In this document: piece by piece, positions 1-8,619 of the stretch
How positions within the stretch are numbered: the stretch's first letter is position 1
How the letters are laid out: each line of letters starts with the position of its first letter
Assembly (NCBI GenBank): GCA_016782645.1
Contig: JADHYC010000001.1
Span: 80,579-118,921, forward strand
Direction of reading: 5' to 3'
Source of the DNA: Fidelibacterota bacterium
Lineage (GTDB): Bacteria; Fidelibacterota; UBA2242
DNA: 38,343 bases
Program-made: the position numbers and the translations under genes
Notes under the pieces: generated by a model
Database searches by the model: none
Told to the model about the DNA's origin: nothing
Seen by the model: only the letters and a program-made list of their open reading frames with translations

Positions 1-1
1 A

Positions 2-457
2 ATAAATGATGTTAGTGGTGAGAAATTTTTTCAAGGAGACAGCAATTTTTCTAATTTATTCTTCAGTGCTGGAGTGACAGATACTACTGATACTTCTCTG
101 TTTAAAGTTAGACTACCGTTGGTTTTGCGTTTAGGTTTATCCAAGCAGGTAAAGAAGGATATATTGCTTGTTACGGATTTAACAGCTTCTTTTGGAGATA
201 GGTTGAATTACTGGAAAGGTTGGCGCTGTTCTCTTGGAATGGAATATTCGTATTTACCATCTTTTCCATTAAGATTAGGGGTTTCTTTTGGAGGTCTAAG
301 TGGTTGGGAAATAAATATAGGAAGTGGTATTAATGCTGGATTTATACATTTTGATTGGGCGGTAGGTTTTCATAGAGGTCTATGGTTACATACTGCTCGT
401 GGTATAAATTTCTCCATGGGAGCTTATTTAACCCGGAAAACGAAAAGTTTGAAATAA
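2..457 (+). CDS. Outer-membrane beta-barrel protein, C-terminal part (5' end outside window)
   Basis: The frame is open from the left edge of the window through the GTG at 74, so this is the 3' part of a longer gene and the GTG is not its start. About 151 residues are visible. They consist of alternating aromatic and small residues typical of outer-membrane beta strands. The tail closely resembles the C-terminus of the barrel protein at 3344-4699: both carry FGDRL/FEDRL, then GVSFGG/GVAFGG, GSG, GFIHFDWA and a final NFS..AY strand. The two are therefore paralogues separated by a lipoprotein gene. No function beyond an outer-membrane location can be given. The family assignment rests on the paralogue, whose N-terminus is visible. 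Confidence 0.75.
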   Translation: MNDVSGEKFFQGDSNFSNLFFSAGVTDTTDTSLFKVRLPLVLRLGLSKQVKKDILLVTDLTASFGDRLNYWKGWRCSLGMEYSYLPSFPLRLGVSFGGLSGWEINIGSGINAGFIHFDWAVGFHRGLWLHTARGINFSMGAYLTRKTKSLK

Positions 458-620
458 TAAGAGTCCACTAAAGAAAGCCACAAAATGCACAAAATTTCTC
501 TTTATTATTTCAATAAAACCAACAAGCGTTTTTTATTGTACAATCCGTCTGGAGGGAGTTGTTGCGAATTAATATTTTTTATGCGGACTTAATAATATTA
601 TCTGAATATAACTCCATTGC

Positions 621-3023
621 ATGGGAATTTCATTTTTTAAGAACAAATATTTAATGACTTCATTTAGAATCCCGATGTATCGGGACAAGAGATTAGTCGT
701 TTTATCCGTTCTTATTATTTGTATTTGGTGGATTTTAAGTTGTACCTATGATCCGTTACCTCCTCCGGAGATGCCAAAATTTTATCAAACAATTAATTTA
801 CCTCTTGTTGACGCATCTTTTTATCTTTCTGAACTTCAGGATTCAACCAATAATATTTATGGAGATTCTCTTTCGGATTCACTCTATTTCATGTTTTCGG
901 GGAATCTGGATACAGCTACTTTAACAGAAGATATCTTTCTGATACCGGCGGTTGGAACTTTTGAGATTAGTCAGGATTTCTCCGAAATTGATCAAGCAAA
1001 TGTTACTGTGGATAAAACTATTTCACAGAAAATTAAACTTTCTGAAATATCAGGGTTTAGTTTTCCCTTACCGTATGATTTTACAATTCCATCTATCCCA
1101 CGAGTCCAGATAATAGATGAAGAGCAGACTTTACAGCTATTTGATCGTTACTCAGTTCCCTATTTTGAGAGAGTTGATTATCTTACTATTCAATCAGGAT
1201 CTTTCAGAGTGCAAATAGAGAATAGACTCCATCTTACACTGGACTCTGTATTGATAAGTCTGAATAATTTTAACAGGGATACGCTAGCTATGTGCTTTTA
1301 TGAAAGTATACCACATGGGGAAGATCGGGATACAACAATTGATCTTTCAGGGAAACAGTTGAGAGATTCTGTGAAGGTTGTCATTAGGGCATTTATGGCG
1401 GCGGCAGATCAAGTGACTATCCCGGCTGGAGAGGACCCTTATGTTATGTTTGCAGTTAATTTTAAAATTGAAAGTATCGAGAGTGTTACAGGTATTCCAG
1501 AACCTATTGAAATGGAAGTTAGCCAAGATATTCCACCTTCTAACAATACGATAATTCGTGCAGTTATTGGTTACACCACAACAGATCCTCCAGACACTAA
1601 CCTTATTAATCTAAATATAAGAAACACCCTTCCTTTAAATTTTAATATGAATATGAAATTTATGAATTTCTATACTTCGGAAGGAGCTTTAGAAATTGAT
1701 TTGGATGTATTAACAGATAGTGATATAACTGAGATAACTCGACTTGATGGAGATACTCTAAGGAATCCAGATGCATCGACTGTAGTCGAGTCAATACTGA
1801 TTAATAGTAGTATATATTTACTTCCAGATGTCGAGGGAGGTTCAGTAGTAACAATACCATTAGATATGAAGGGAGGATCTGTAGATATCACGTTTCAGAT
1901 AACGACTATTAAGTTAGAAGAGATTGTTGGGTTTTTTAATGAATCATTTGCTATTCCTCCATTAACTATTAGCAATATTCCTACGGGATTCAGTAATATT
2001 AATTTCGGTTCTGTTTTGTTAAATCTTCATTTTTTCAATGAGATTCAAGCCCAGACGAATCTTTTACTTAATCTCCAAGGATTTAGAGAGGGATTAGAAC
2101 CTGTTTTAATTGAAGTAGAAGACTCAATCCTAAAAGCAGGAGAGTCGATACCCGTAGCTAAATCAGATGTTCAGATAGATATTGCTCCGATTTTTAATAT
2201 GGTGCCAGATTCAATTCTGGTATCAGGAGAAGCTGCTATTCCCGCAAATGATACTTCAAAACTTCAGGTTGGTAAATCTTTCTGGGGTAATTATGATATA
2301 ATTGTTCCTTTTCAAATCAAAACAGAGCCGATGACATTCATTCCTGTGAAGTCTACCATACTTGATCCTATGGATGAAAAAACTAGTGACCAGATCAGAG
2401 CAGGATTAGTTGAGGCATCAATCATAGCAAATGTTGTCAATGATTTCCCATTGTCGGGTTCGGTGGAGGTGTTATTTTCAAATTATAACTATTTCCCTCT
2501 TGATAGCAATCAAGCAGAAGTTGATACCGGTTATCAGTGGATTAATGACTCATTATTTGCGATATCTGAAAAAGAGACGGTTTATATTGATATCGATACC
2601 TTAATAGCGATTATCTTACCGGAACCGGTGAAGTTAAATAGTTTTGGCGCAGTAGAAATCCCTGGTGAACTTTATCAGGTTTCGACTTTAGATTCTACTA
2701 AGCTCGAGGGAATTATGAGCGATAAAGAGCATTATATTCGTCCGAGAATATATTTGAATGGAACAGAAGATTTTGTATCAGTGGGATATAATGACCAGAT
2801 TCAGATTCTCGTAATGATTTCATTTACAATAAATACCAGCGAATTAATTAATCCTGAAGAGGAATCGGAACAAGATACTATGAATGTAGATGATTTGAAA
2901 AAGCCAACTATTTATAAGGAAAAATTTGATTGTATTTACCGTATCAAAGAAAGCAGAGACTGTGAGAATTTTTCTCATAAAAAAGTGTCATTATCTTCGT
3001 TGGAATCTGAAAAGTGTCAATGA
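621..3023 (+). CDS. Large exported lipoprotein of unknown function
   Basis: About 800 residues in the longest frame. A hydrophobic stretch at residues 25-40 ends in ILSC (Cys41), a lipobox, so the mature protein is probably a lipoprotein. Met19 (position 675) would give a compact signal peptide (basic YRDKR, then the hydrophobic core) and is the start I favour. Met12 (654) and Met1 (621) are alternatives, and none has a good Shine-Dalgarno sequence. The rest is rich in beta-type sequence with repeated Asp/Ser/Thr and short hydrophobic strands, and I do not recognise a family. The last ~35 residues are basic and Cys-containing, unlike the rest, and may be an aberrant tail. It lies between two paralogous barrel genes on the same strand, which suggests a cell-envelope role connected with them (inference). 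Confidence 0.7.
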   Translation: MGISFFKNKYLMTSFRIPMYRDKRLVVLSVLIICIWWILSCTYDPLPPPEMPKFYQTINLPLVDASFYLSELQDSTNNIYGDSLSDSLYFMFSGNLDTATLTEDIFLIPAVGTFEISQDFSEIDQANVTVDKTISQKIKLSEISGFSFPLPYDFTIPSIPRVQIIDEEQTLQLFDRYSVPYFERVDYLTIQSGSFRVQIENRLHLTLDSVLISLNNFNRDTLAMCFYESIPHGEDRDTTIDLSGKQLRDSVKVVIRAFMAAADQVTIPAGEDPYVMFAVNFKIESIESVTGIPEPIEMEVSQDIPPSNNTIIRAVIGYTTTDPPDTNLINLNIRNTLPLNFNMNMKFMNFYTSEGALEIDLDVLTDSDITEITRLDGDTLRNPDASTVVESILINSSIYLLPDVEGGSVVTIPLDMKGGSVDITFQITTIKLEEIVGFFNESFAIPPLTISNIPTGFSNINFGSVLLNLHFFNEIQAQTNLLLNLQGFREGLEPVLIEVEDSILKAGESIPVAKSDVQIDIAPIFNMVPDSILVSGEAAIPANDTSKLQVGKSFWGNYDIIVPFQIKTEPMTFIPVKSTILDPMDEKTSDQIRAGLVEASIIANVVNDFPLSGSVEVLFSNYNYFPLDSNQAEVDTGYQWINDSLFAISEKETVYIDIDTLIAIILPEPVKLNSFGAVEIPGELYQVSTLDSTKLEGIMSDKEHYIRPRIYLNGTEDFVSVGYNDQIQILVMISFTINTSELINPEEESEQDTMNVDDLKKPTIYKEKFDCIYRIKESRDCENFSHKKVSLSSLESEKCQ

Positions 3024-3343
3024 ATATACTTTTAATTTCTTATGGAGTATTGGAGTAATGGAGTAATATCTAAAAGAGATTCCTATGGAAGAAGATGAGA
3101 AAGAATAAAAATCGAGAGTCTTGAAATGAAAAAAGTAAAAGTAGAATAGATTGACCATTTGATTGTTAAAGAAAGTAATGTGATATATGGAAATGAATGA
3201 TTTTTTTCACAATTCTCCAATACTCCATCACTACAAACAGATTGTGGTGAAGTTTAAATTATTGAGAATTTTCTGTGATTTACAGAAGCAAATAATCTGC
3301 TTGACCATCTCTCCAATACTCCACCAATCCAAAACAGCTTAAA
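3024..3343. repeat. Non-coding gap with 7-8 nt periodic GGAGTA/TACTCC repeats
   Basis: No gene is seen in this 320-bp gap. It holds three short repeat tracts. At 3043-3066 the motif TGGAGTA recurs every 7-8 bases. At 3215-3233 and 3311-3328 the complementary motif CTCCAATACTCCA recurs. The first tract can pair with either of the other two. Such short periodic intergenic repeats resemble the STRR-type heptamer repeats described in other bacteria. The third copy ends 16 bases before the next start codon. Confidence 0.6.
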
Positions 3344-4699
3344 ATGAATTATAAGTTAATAAAATTATTTCGTTTATCACTTATTATCCTGGTTATGTTG
3401 GTTCAAGTCTTTCCCCAAACTCGTCGTGATCCCCGCTGTGTTGCAATGGCTGGTGCTTATGGTGCAGTATCGAGAGGGTTATTTGCTGTTGATTATAATC
3501 CAGCTAATTTGGCTTTTTCTAATGAATATAATTCTTACCGCTTGTGGGGGGGATTCAATTTTAGTTTTTCGAATAACTTCATTTCTATAAAACGATATAA
3601 GGAATATAATGGACAAGATTTCGAGGCTAAGGGAGGAAAACTCAAAAGGAAATTTATTAGTGAAATTCCTGAGCGTGGTTGGCGTATATTTACTGATACT
3701 CATTTTGCTATCCCATATTTAAATTATTCATCCGGTAATAAAGCTTTTACCTCAGATATTATTATGATCGGTGATATTGGTTTGCCAAAGGGGCTTGTTC
3801 GATTTATATTCGAAGGAAATCCTTATAAAAAAGGTGATAATTATTTAGACATGGATTTCAATGAAGAATTTCTAATGATGGGACAGTATGCTTATTCATT
3901 TGCAATTCCTTTTAAAAATTTCTCTTTAGGATTTACTCTGAAATATTTACAAGGGTTTGGCTACTTCGGTTTAAACCCCGACTCATCAAATGGTTATATC
4001 CAGACATTTTTTAAGACTGATAAAAATTATATAATTGGTGAGGGTAAATATCTATTTCAGCAATCATTAGGCGGAAGAGGTTTTGGTCTGGATATAGGAA
4101 TAGCGTCAAATGAGATTGATGGATACCGATTTGGAGCGTCTTTAACCAACCTATTTGGAAAAATATATTGGCAAAAGAAGACGTTAGTTTCTCGTTTAAT
4201 GGGTGGAAACGAGATATTGCCGTGGAATGGGGACTTCTATCTTTATGAGTTTAAGATAAATGAGGCTCGTTTCGATAAATTTTTTAAGAATATACCTTAT
4301 GATGAGATATTTCCAGGTGAAGGCAAGACAATCCATGATACTACGGGATTTATAGTTCGCTACCCAAGCCTGGTGCGATTTAGCTTATCAAAATGGATAA
4401 GCGAAGATGCGCTTTTCGCGACAGATTTTGTAGCAGGATTTGAAGACCGGCTCTATTCATTCGGAGCCTGGAAGTGGTGTATGGGTATTGAGATTGTTCG
4501 TTCTAAAGAATTTCCAATTCGATTTGGTGTAGCTTTTGGGGGCAAAGATAATAGGGAATTGACTTTTGGAAGTGGTTACCACAAGGGATTTATTCATTTT
4601 GACTGGGCATTTGGTGTAAGTAATGGTTTATGGTTTAGTACCGCAAAGGGCTTCAATTTTTCCATTGCAGCCTATACTACCGGAAAAAGGAAAGATTAA
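3344..4699 (+). CDS. PorV/FadL-like outer-membrane beta-barrel protein
   Basis: 451 residues. The N-terminus has a signal peptide (LIKLFRLSLIILVMLVQVFPQ), followed by RCVAMAGAYGAVSRG and a YNPANLAF motif. This is the arrangement of PorV/PorQ and FadL-like barrels (MGGAY...NPA.L), in which the N-terminal segment plugs the barrel. The remainder is amphipathic beta sequence ending in a short strand. The C-terminal third matches the truncated protein at the left edge of the window, so the two are tandem paralogues flanking a lipoprotein. Family members include secretion partners (PorV) and hydrophobic-compound channels (FadL), and the sequence does not decide between them. It ends just before a REP-like palindrome and converges on the LptF/G gene. 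Confidence 0.75.
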   Translation: MNYKLIKLFRLSLIILVMLVQVFPQTRRDPRCVAMAGAYGAVSRGLFAVDYNPANLAFSNEYNSYRLWGGFNFSFSNNFISIKRYKEYNGQDFEAKGGKLKRKFISEIPERGWRIFTDTHFAIPYLNYSSGNKAFTSDIIMIGDIGLPKGLVRFIFEGNPYKKGDNYLDMDFNEEFLMMGQYAYSFAIPFKNFSLGFTLKYLQGFGYFGLNPDSSNGYIQTFFKTDKNYIIGEGKYLFQQSLGGRGFGLDIGIASNEIDGYRFGASLTNLFGKIYWQKKTLVSRLMGGNEILPWNGDFYLYEFKINEARFDKFFKNIPYDEIFPGEGKTIHDTTGFIVRYPSLVRFSLSKWISEDALFATDFVAGFEDRLYSFGAWKWCMGIEIVRSKEFPIRFGVAFGGKDNRELTFGSGYHKGFIHFDWAFGVSNGLWFSTAKGFNFSIAAYTTGKRKD

Positions 4700-4706
4700 T
4701 ATTTAA

Positions 4707-4767
4707 ATTTTGGAGTGCAGTAACCACGTCACTGCACTGCTTCAATATTGTTGAAGCACTCCAAAAT
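4707..4767. repeat. REP-like palindrome between convergent genes
   Basis: ATTTTGGAGTGC at 4707-4718 is perfectly complementary to GCACTCCAAAAT at 4756-4767. The 37-base interior contains a smaller hairpin TTCAA-N5-TTGAA (4741-4755) and a GCAGT...ACTGC pair (4717-4735). It could fold as a branched structure. The TTTTGGAGTGC-type ends are those of repetitive extragenic palindromes seen in several environmental lineages (from memory). Its position between convergent genes also suits a bidirectional terminator. Confidence 0.7.
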
Positions 4768-4864
4768 ATTCCATATCAAAAATAATTCTTTACCTTTACT
4801 CTATTCCATGGATATTTTACTTTTAATACTCTTTTCACTTGGATAAGAATTGGAATTATATATT

Positions 4865-5959
4865 TTACTGGCGAATTTTATAAAGCAAACGTGCTCCCGC
4901 AATTAAAAAGATGATATTTCCCAACCATACGGACAGCAAGGGATTTAAAATTTCTTTATAGCCAAGTACCTGTCCAAACTTTATAAATCCGTAGTAAGTG
5001 AATATAACGAGTAAACTCATACCCGCACCGAAGCTTATTCCCTTTTTATGCTTCATGGCAGCCAGCGGTAATCCAAAAAGAATTACAATAAAGTTTGTAA
5101 AGGGAAAAGCAATTTTAAAGTAGAGATTGACTGCCCACTTTCGGGGATCATTGCCGCTTTCTTTTAACCGTTTGATAAAATTAGATAATTCGCGATATCT
5201 CATAGCGTCAGGTTTTAGACTGGTCTGGATAATATCGTCTGGTTTCAAATTAAATTGGAGAAGTGAATCGCTAAAAACTGAGGATACGGTTTCATTTCCT
5301 TCATTATCGAAATTTCTGATTTTGAAATTTGAGACTTTCCAACTGTTTTTTTCAGGAATCCAGATCATTTTTCGAGCATCAATACGCTTGGTGAGTACAT
5401 GATTACTGGTATATTGTATTGTCACAGATGTTGCCGTATTGTTCTTTATTGAAAATTTGGATATTACAATATTGCAGGTGGGAGAATCCTGATACATTAC
5501 ATTATTGAAGATCTTCTTCTTTGAGTATCTTCTTCTTTTTAATTTGTTTTGTTCTATCTCAATCCTTTTTCTGGAGGCTGGAATTACTAAAGTGTCTTCG
5601 AAAAAGAAAGAGCCCACACTGAAAAGCAAACCAACAAATAGAAGTGAAGCCGAGAGCCGATATAAGCTGATACCTGATGATTTTATTGCAGCAAGCTCAT
5701 TATTTTTTGAAAGTATGCCTATAGTGAATACGGAAGCAAGTAAAAGGGACATTGGGATGGCGATATTTATGAAAAGGGGGAGCTGGTACAGGCAGTATGT
5801 CCCGATGGCTGCTAAAGACATTTTTGCCCGGATGAACTTATCTATTTTTTCAATAATATCTACGATATTGAAAATTAAAATGAACGTGATAAGTGAAAGT
5901 AAAAATATCACAATGAATTTTTTAAGTACATATCGGTCAATAAGTTTAAATCCAAACAT
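4865..5959 (-). CDS. LptF/LptG family lipopolysaccharide export permease
   Basis: 364 residues. This is a YjgP/YjgQ-type (LptF/LptG) inner-membrane subunit of the Lpt machine that extracts LPS from the inner membrane and hands it to the periplasmic bridge. It starts with LIDRYVLKKF and a first membrane helix. The typical LPLFINIAIPMSLLLA segment follows, then a periplasmic beta-jellyroll domain (about residues 130-265) with the KNNELAAIKSSG coupling-loop motif before it. Three more helices close the protein (ILFGLPLAA...; SFGAGMSLLVIF; an end helix). Length fits the family. I cannot tell LptF from LptG; in many FCB genomes paralogues lie apart. It is transcribed divergently from the antiporter gene, with 84 bp between starts. 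Confidence 0.9.
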   Translation of the reverse strand: MFGFKLIDRYVLKKFIVIFLLSLITFILIFNIVDIIEKIDKFIRAKMSLAAIGTYCLYQLPLFINIAIPMSLLLASVFTIGILSKNNELAAIKSSGISLYRLSASLLFVGLLFSVGSFFFEDTLVIPASRKRIEIEQNKLKRRRYSKKKIFNNVMYQDSPTCNIVISKFSIKNNTATSVTIQYTSNHVLTKRIDARKMIWIPEKNSWKVSNFKIRNFDNEGNETVSSVFSDSLLQFNLKPDDIIQTSLKPDAMRYRELSNFIKRLKESGNDPRKWAVNLYFKIAFPFTNFIVILFGLPLAAMKHKKGISFGAGMSLLVIFTYYGFIKFGQVLGYKEILNPLLSVWLGNIIFLIAGARLLYKIRQ

Positions 5960-6043
5960 CGCTTGAAATCTAAAACTGTCAGGTATGTTTATCCAAGCTT
6001 TTATCTTATATATTTAAATTATTTTATTTAAACTTAAATACAA

Positions 6044-7921
6044 ATGAGATTACTCCGTTTATTATTAGTAGGGCTGCTTCAACTTGTAATTCTTTTTCCG
6101 AAAGAAAATTTGGCTGAGGAATATACTTTCAGCTTTAAACCGGAAGGTATTGTACTTTCAAATGTACCGTTTTCAATAAAGGTTAACATACCTGAGTCAT
6201 ATAATGGGAAAAGATTGATTGTTAAAGGAGTGAAAGACTTTACAAAAGATGTATTTATCGATAATAGTACTTTTATAATAAAAGATCTGGCGATATCTGG
6301 TTCGGGATTAAAAGAAATTGAAATACAGGTTGGGGATTTTAAAACCAATGTAAAAATCCGGGTTATTCCGGGATGGTTATCTCTCTTACCACCTTTGGTT
6401 GCAATAACTCTTGCTCTTTTAACAAAAGAAATGCTTTTATCGCTTTTTGTGGGAATATGGTCAGGCGTTTCAATAATAACCGGTTATAATCCCATTTTCG
6501 GTTTTTTCAAATCTCTTGATACTTATGTAGTAAGGTCATTGGCAAATTCCAGTCATGCTTCTATCATTATTTTTAGCCTTCTGTTTGGAGGGATGATAGG
6601 AATTATTTGTAAGAACGGAGGAATGCTTGGTATAGTTAATACCGCTTCAAAATATGCGAAAACACGCAAGAGCGGGCAGTTGGCTACATCAATAATGGGC
6701 GTTATAATATTTTTTGATGATTATGCTAATACATTGCTTGTTGGTAATACCATGAGACCTTTTACCGACAAGCTTTCGATTTCCCGTGAGAAACTCGCAT
6801 ATATTGTTGATTCTACTGCAGCGCCCGTGGCAAATCTGGCATTCATTAGTACCTGGTCCGTTTTTCAGATGAGTTTATTGGATATTCCATATTCCAATGC
6901 CGGGATTACTATAAGCCCGTATATCACTTTTATTAAATCTATTCCTTATGGATTCTATAGTATTTTTGCATTGTGGTTGCTATTCTGGTTGGGAATTATG
7001 AGGCGCGATTTTGGACCAATGTATAAATCGGAGATTAGAGCGGTTAAGGAGAAAAAAGTTATACGCGATGGTGCATCTCCACTAATGGACAATTCTCTTC
7101 TGGAAAGGGGTGAGTTCGGTAAGAAAGCGTGTCACTGGTTAAATGCGATTATTCCGATTATTGTCGTAATTTTCACTACGATTACAGGTCTTTATGTTAC
7201 AGGTGTCCGAAACCTAAATGGTCTGGAAAGATCATTTCATAACATCATTGGGAAGTCAAATTCTTATGCATCGTTAATGTGGGGAGCTGCTCTTGGTGGT
7301 TTTATAGCGTTGATTCTATCTGTGACACAAAAACTTCTTTCTCTAAGGGGTTCGGTTAATGCCTGGTTATCCGGAATTAAAGCAATGGTGCTGGCGGCTG
7401 TAGTTCTGGTATTGGCATGGACACTCGGTCAGGTTTGCGAAGACCTTAAAACTGCTGAATTTATTATTCACAATACACGGAATCTTGTTTTTCCAGCTGT
7501 TTTACCGATTATTACGTTTCTAACAGCCTCTGTTATCAGTTTCGCTACGGGAACTTCTTGGGGTACAATGACTATTCTGGTGCCTCTGATAGTTCCACTG
7601 GCGCTCAAGATGACCGGTGGAAATATAGATTCTCAGGTATTTCTGGCGAGTTTTGCCGCAATACTTTCCGGTGCGACATTCGGCGACCACTGCTCACCTA
7701 TATCGGATACAACGATTCTATCGTCTATGGCATCCGGTTCGGACCATATAGACCATGTAAAAACTCAGTTTCCCTATGCAGTTACTGCTGGTGTTTTTGC
7801 GGCTTTATTTGGATATATTCCCGCAGGATTTGGAATACAAGGATTTTATTTGATGGTGCCTGCGTTGATACTTGTTATTGTTTTTATTCGGTTTGTTGGA
7901 AAAAGTGTGGATAATTGGTAA
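6044..7921 (+). CDS. NhaC-family Na+/H+ antiporter with N-terminal exported domain
   Basis: 625 residues. From about residue 108 this is an Na_H_antiporter (NhaC-type, PF03553) transporter with some ten or more membrane segments. Characteristic motifs are FFDDYANTLLVGNTMRPFTD, the GTSWGTM loop and GDHCSPISDTTILSS. Before it lies a signal-peptide-like segment (residues 1-24) and about 80 residues of beta-rich sequence without membrane helices, expected to sit in the periplasm. Simple NhaC proteins of about 450-500 residues lack this part. The likely role is electrochemical Na+/H+ exchange or a related antiport of an organic anion, since MleN and similar relatives share the fold. It is a single gene divergent from the LptF/G gene. 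Confidence 0.85.
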   Translation: MRLLRLLLVGLLQLVILFPKENLAEEYTFSFKPEGIVLSNVPFSIKVNIPESYNGKRLIVKGVKDFTKDVFIDNSTFIIKDLAISGSGLKEIEIQVGDFKTNVKIRVIPGWLSLLPPLVAITLALLTKEMLLSLFVGIWSGVSIITGYNPIFGFFKSLDTYVVRSLANSSHASIIIFSLLFGGMIGIICKNGGMLGIVNTASKYAKTRKSGQLATSIMGVIIFFDDYANTLLVGNTMRPFTDKLSISREKLAYIVDSTAAPVANLAFISTWSVFQMSLLDIPYSNAGITISPYITFIKSIPYGFYSIFALWLLFWLGIMRRDFGPMYKSEIRAVKEKKVIRDGASPLMDNSLLERGEFGKKACHWLNAIIPIIVVIFTTITGLYVTGVRNLNGLERSFHNIIGKSNSYASLMWGAALGGFIALILSVTQKLLSLRGSVNAWLSGIKAMVLAAVVLVLAWTLGQVCEDLKTAEFIIHNTRNLVFPAVLPIITFLTASVISFATGTSWGTMTILVPLIVPLALKMTGGNIDSQVFLASFAAILSGATFGDHCSPISDTTILSSMASGSDHIDHVKTQFPYAVTAGVFAALFGYIPAGFGIQGFYLMVPALILVIVFIRFVGKSVDNW

Positions 7922-8001
7922 AACCTATTTATCCCTGCGGGTTAAAACATGTTTGATGCTCAAACAAGAGTGTTTGAGTTGCGGGAAAATGCCTGATTTA
8001 T

Positions 8002-8261
8002 CTACTCAGTTAAAAAAGTAAATGAAAATTTTTGTTTCATATTCCTGCCATAAAAATCTTTAAGGCTTGTGTCAATTGTAATAGTATACTCAGTCAGAGA
8101 AATCAAAGAATCGGTGTTTATCTCTATAAAACTAGTATGGTAAGAGTATAGTCGAGTTGATATGTCATAATTAATTTCAGGTTTTATAGTAATCGCTTGC
8201 TTTCTTTCTGACATGAACAAAGAGTTATTGCTAAAATAACAAAACAACACATTTTCTTCAT
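8002..8261 (-). pseudogene. Frameshifted remnant of an Ig-like (Big_5) lipoprotein
   Basis: A strong ribosome-binding site, AAAGGAGG (8270-8277), stands 8 bases before an ATG at 8261. This ATG opens a 25-codon frame beginning MKKMCCFVILAITLCSC, a typical lipoprotein signal peptide with its lipobox cysteine, that stops at 8184-8186. The adjoining frame then continues with ERKQAITIKPEI and, further on, SLTEYTITIDTSLKDFYGR and FSFTF. That is the pattern of SbsA-like bacterial Ig domains (Big_5), which usually begin 'F..PMD..SV..A..I.P'. The first strand of the domain is missing and the frame changes between signal peptide and domain. I read this as a gene disabled by an internal deletion or frameshift. 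A short real lipoprotein of 25 residues is the alternative. Confidence 0.65.
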
Positions 8262-8581
8262 TTCTCAATCCTCCTTTATTTGAATTTAAGGTACTGCTCC
8301 GACGGAAGCATCGGGGAATTCTATTGATCGAAGTGTCAAAAATAAGTTATAAGTAAAGCCGATATCTGTGCGACTTCTTATATTTATTTTGTATTTATAT
8401 ATTTAATCAATTTTTTCTCGAAAGTCGATATTTTTCTGTCAAATTTTTAATCTACACAGGAAGCATAATCGAGAGCGAAAGTTCAGTAACCTCCGTTTAA
8501 CAAGCCCGTTTTTCCCATAGGGACGTCTTCGACACGTGATAGCTAAATTTGTTTTAACCTTTCCTTGCTCTGACATTTATC

Positions 8582-8614
8582 AAAACCCGTTTGATCCAGG
8601 TGGAAACGGTTTTT
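8582..8614 (-). terminator. Intrinsic terminator of mutS
   Basis: On the minus strand, just after the mutS stop codon, AAAACCGTTT (8604-8613) pairs with AAACGGGTTTT (8582-8592). There is one bulged base and an 11-base loop, and the right arm ends in a short T run. Confidence 0.5.
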
Positions 8615-8619
8615 ATACG

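Larger units (their letters stand above)
7922..8619. other. 698-bp region without an intact gene
   Basis: It contains a perfect 8-bp hairpin (CTCAAACA at 7959-7966 with TGTTTGAG at 7971-7978), a broken lipoprotein gene (8002-8261), a GC-richer imperfect palindrome around 8299-8315 (CCGACGGAAGCATCGG) and the mutS terminator (8582-8614). No other coding sequence is evident. The 8320-8580 stretch shows nothing I can name. Confidence 0.5.

Noticed and set aside
5505..5966. 153-codon plus-strand frame across the LptF/G gene
   Set aside because: It is antisense to a clear LptF/G permease and its composition mirrors the membrane helices of that gene.
7558..7914. 118-codon frame within the NhaC gene
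   Set aside because: It is a shifted frame of the antiporter C-terminus, where all family motifs are in the main frame.
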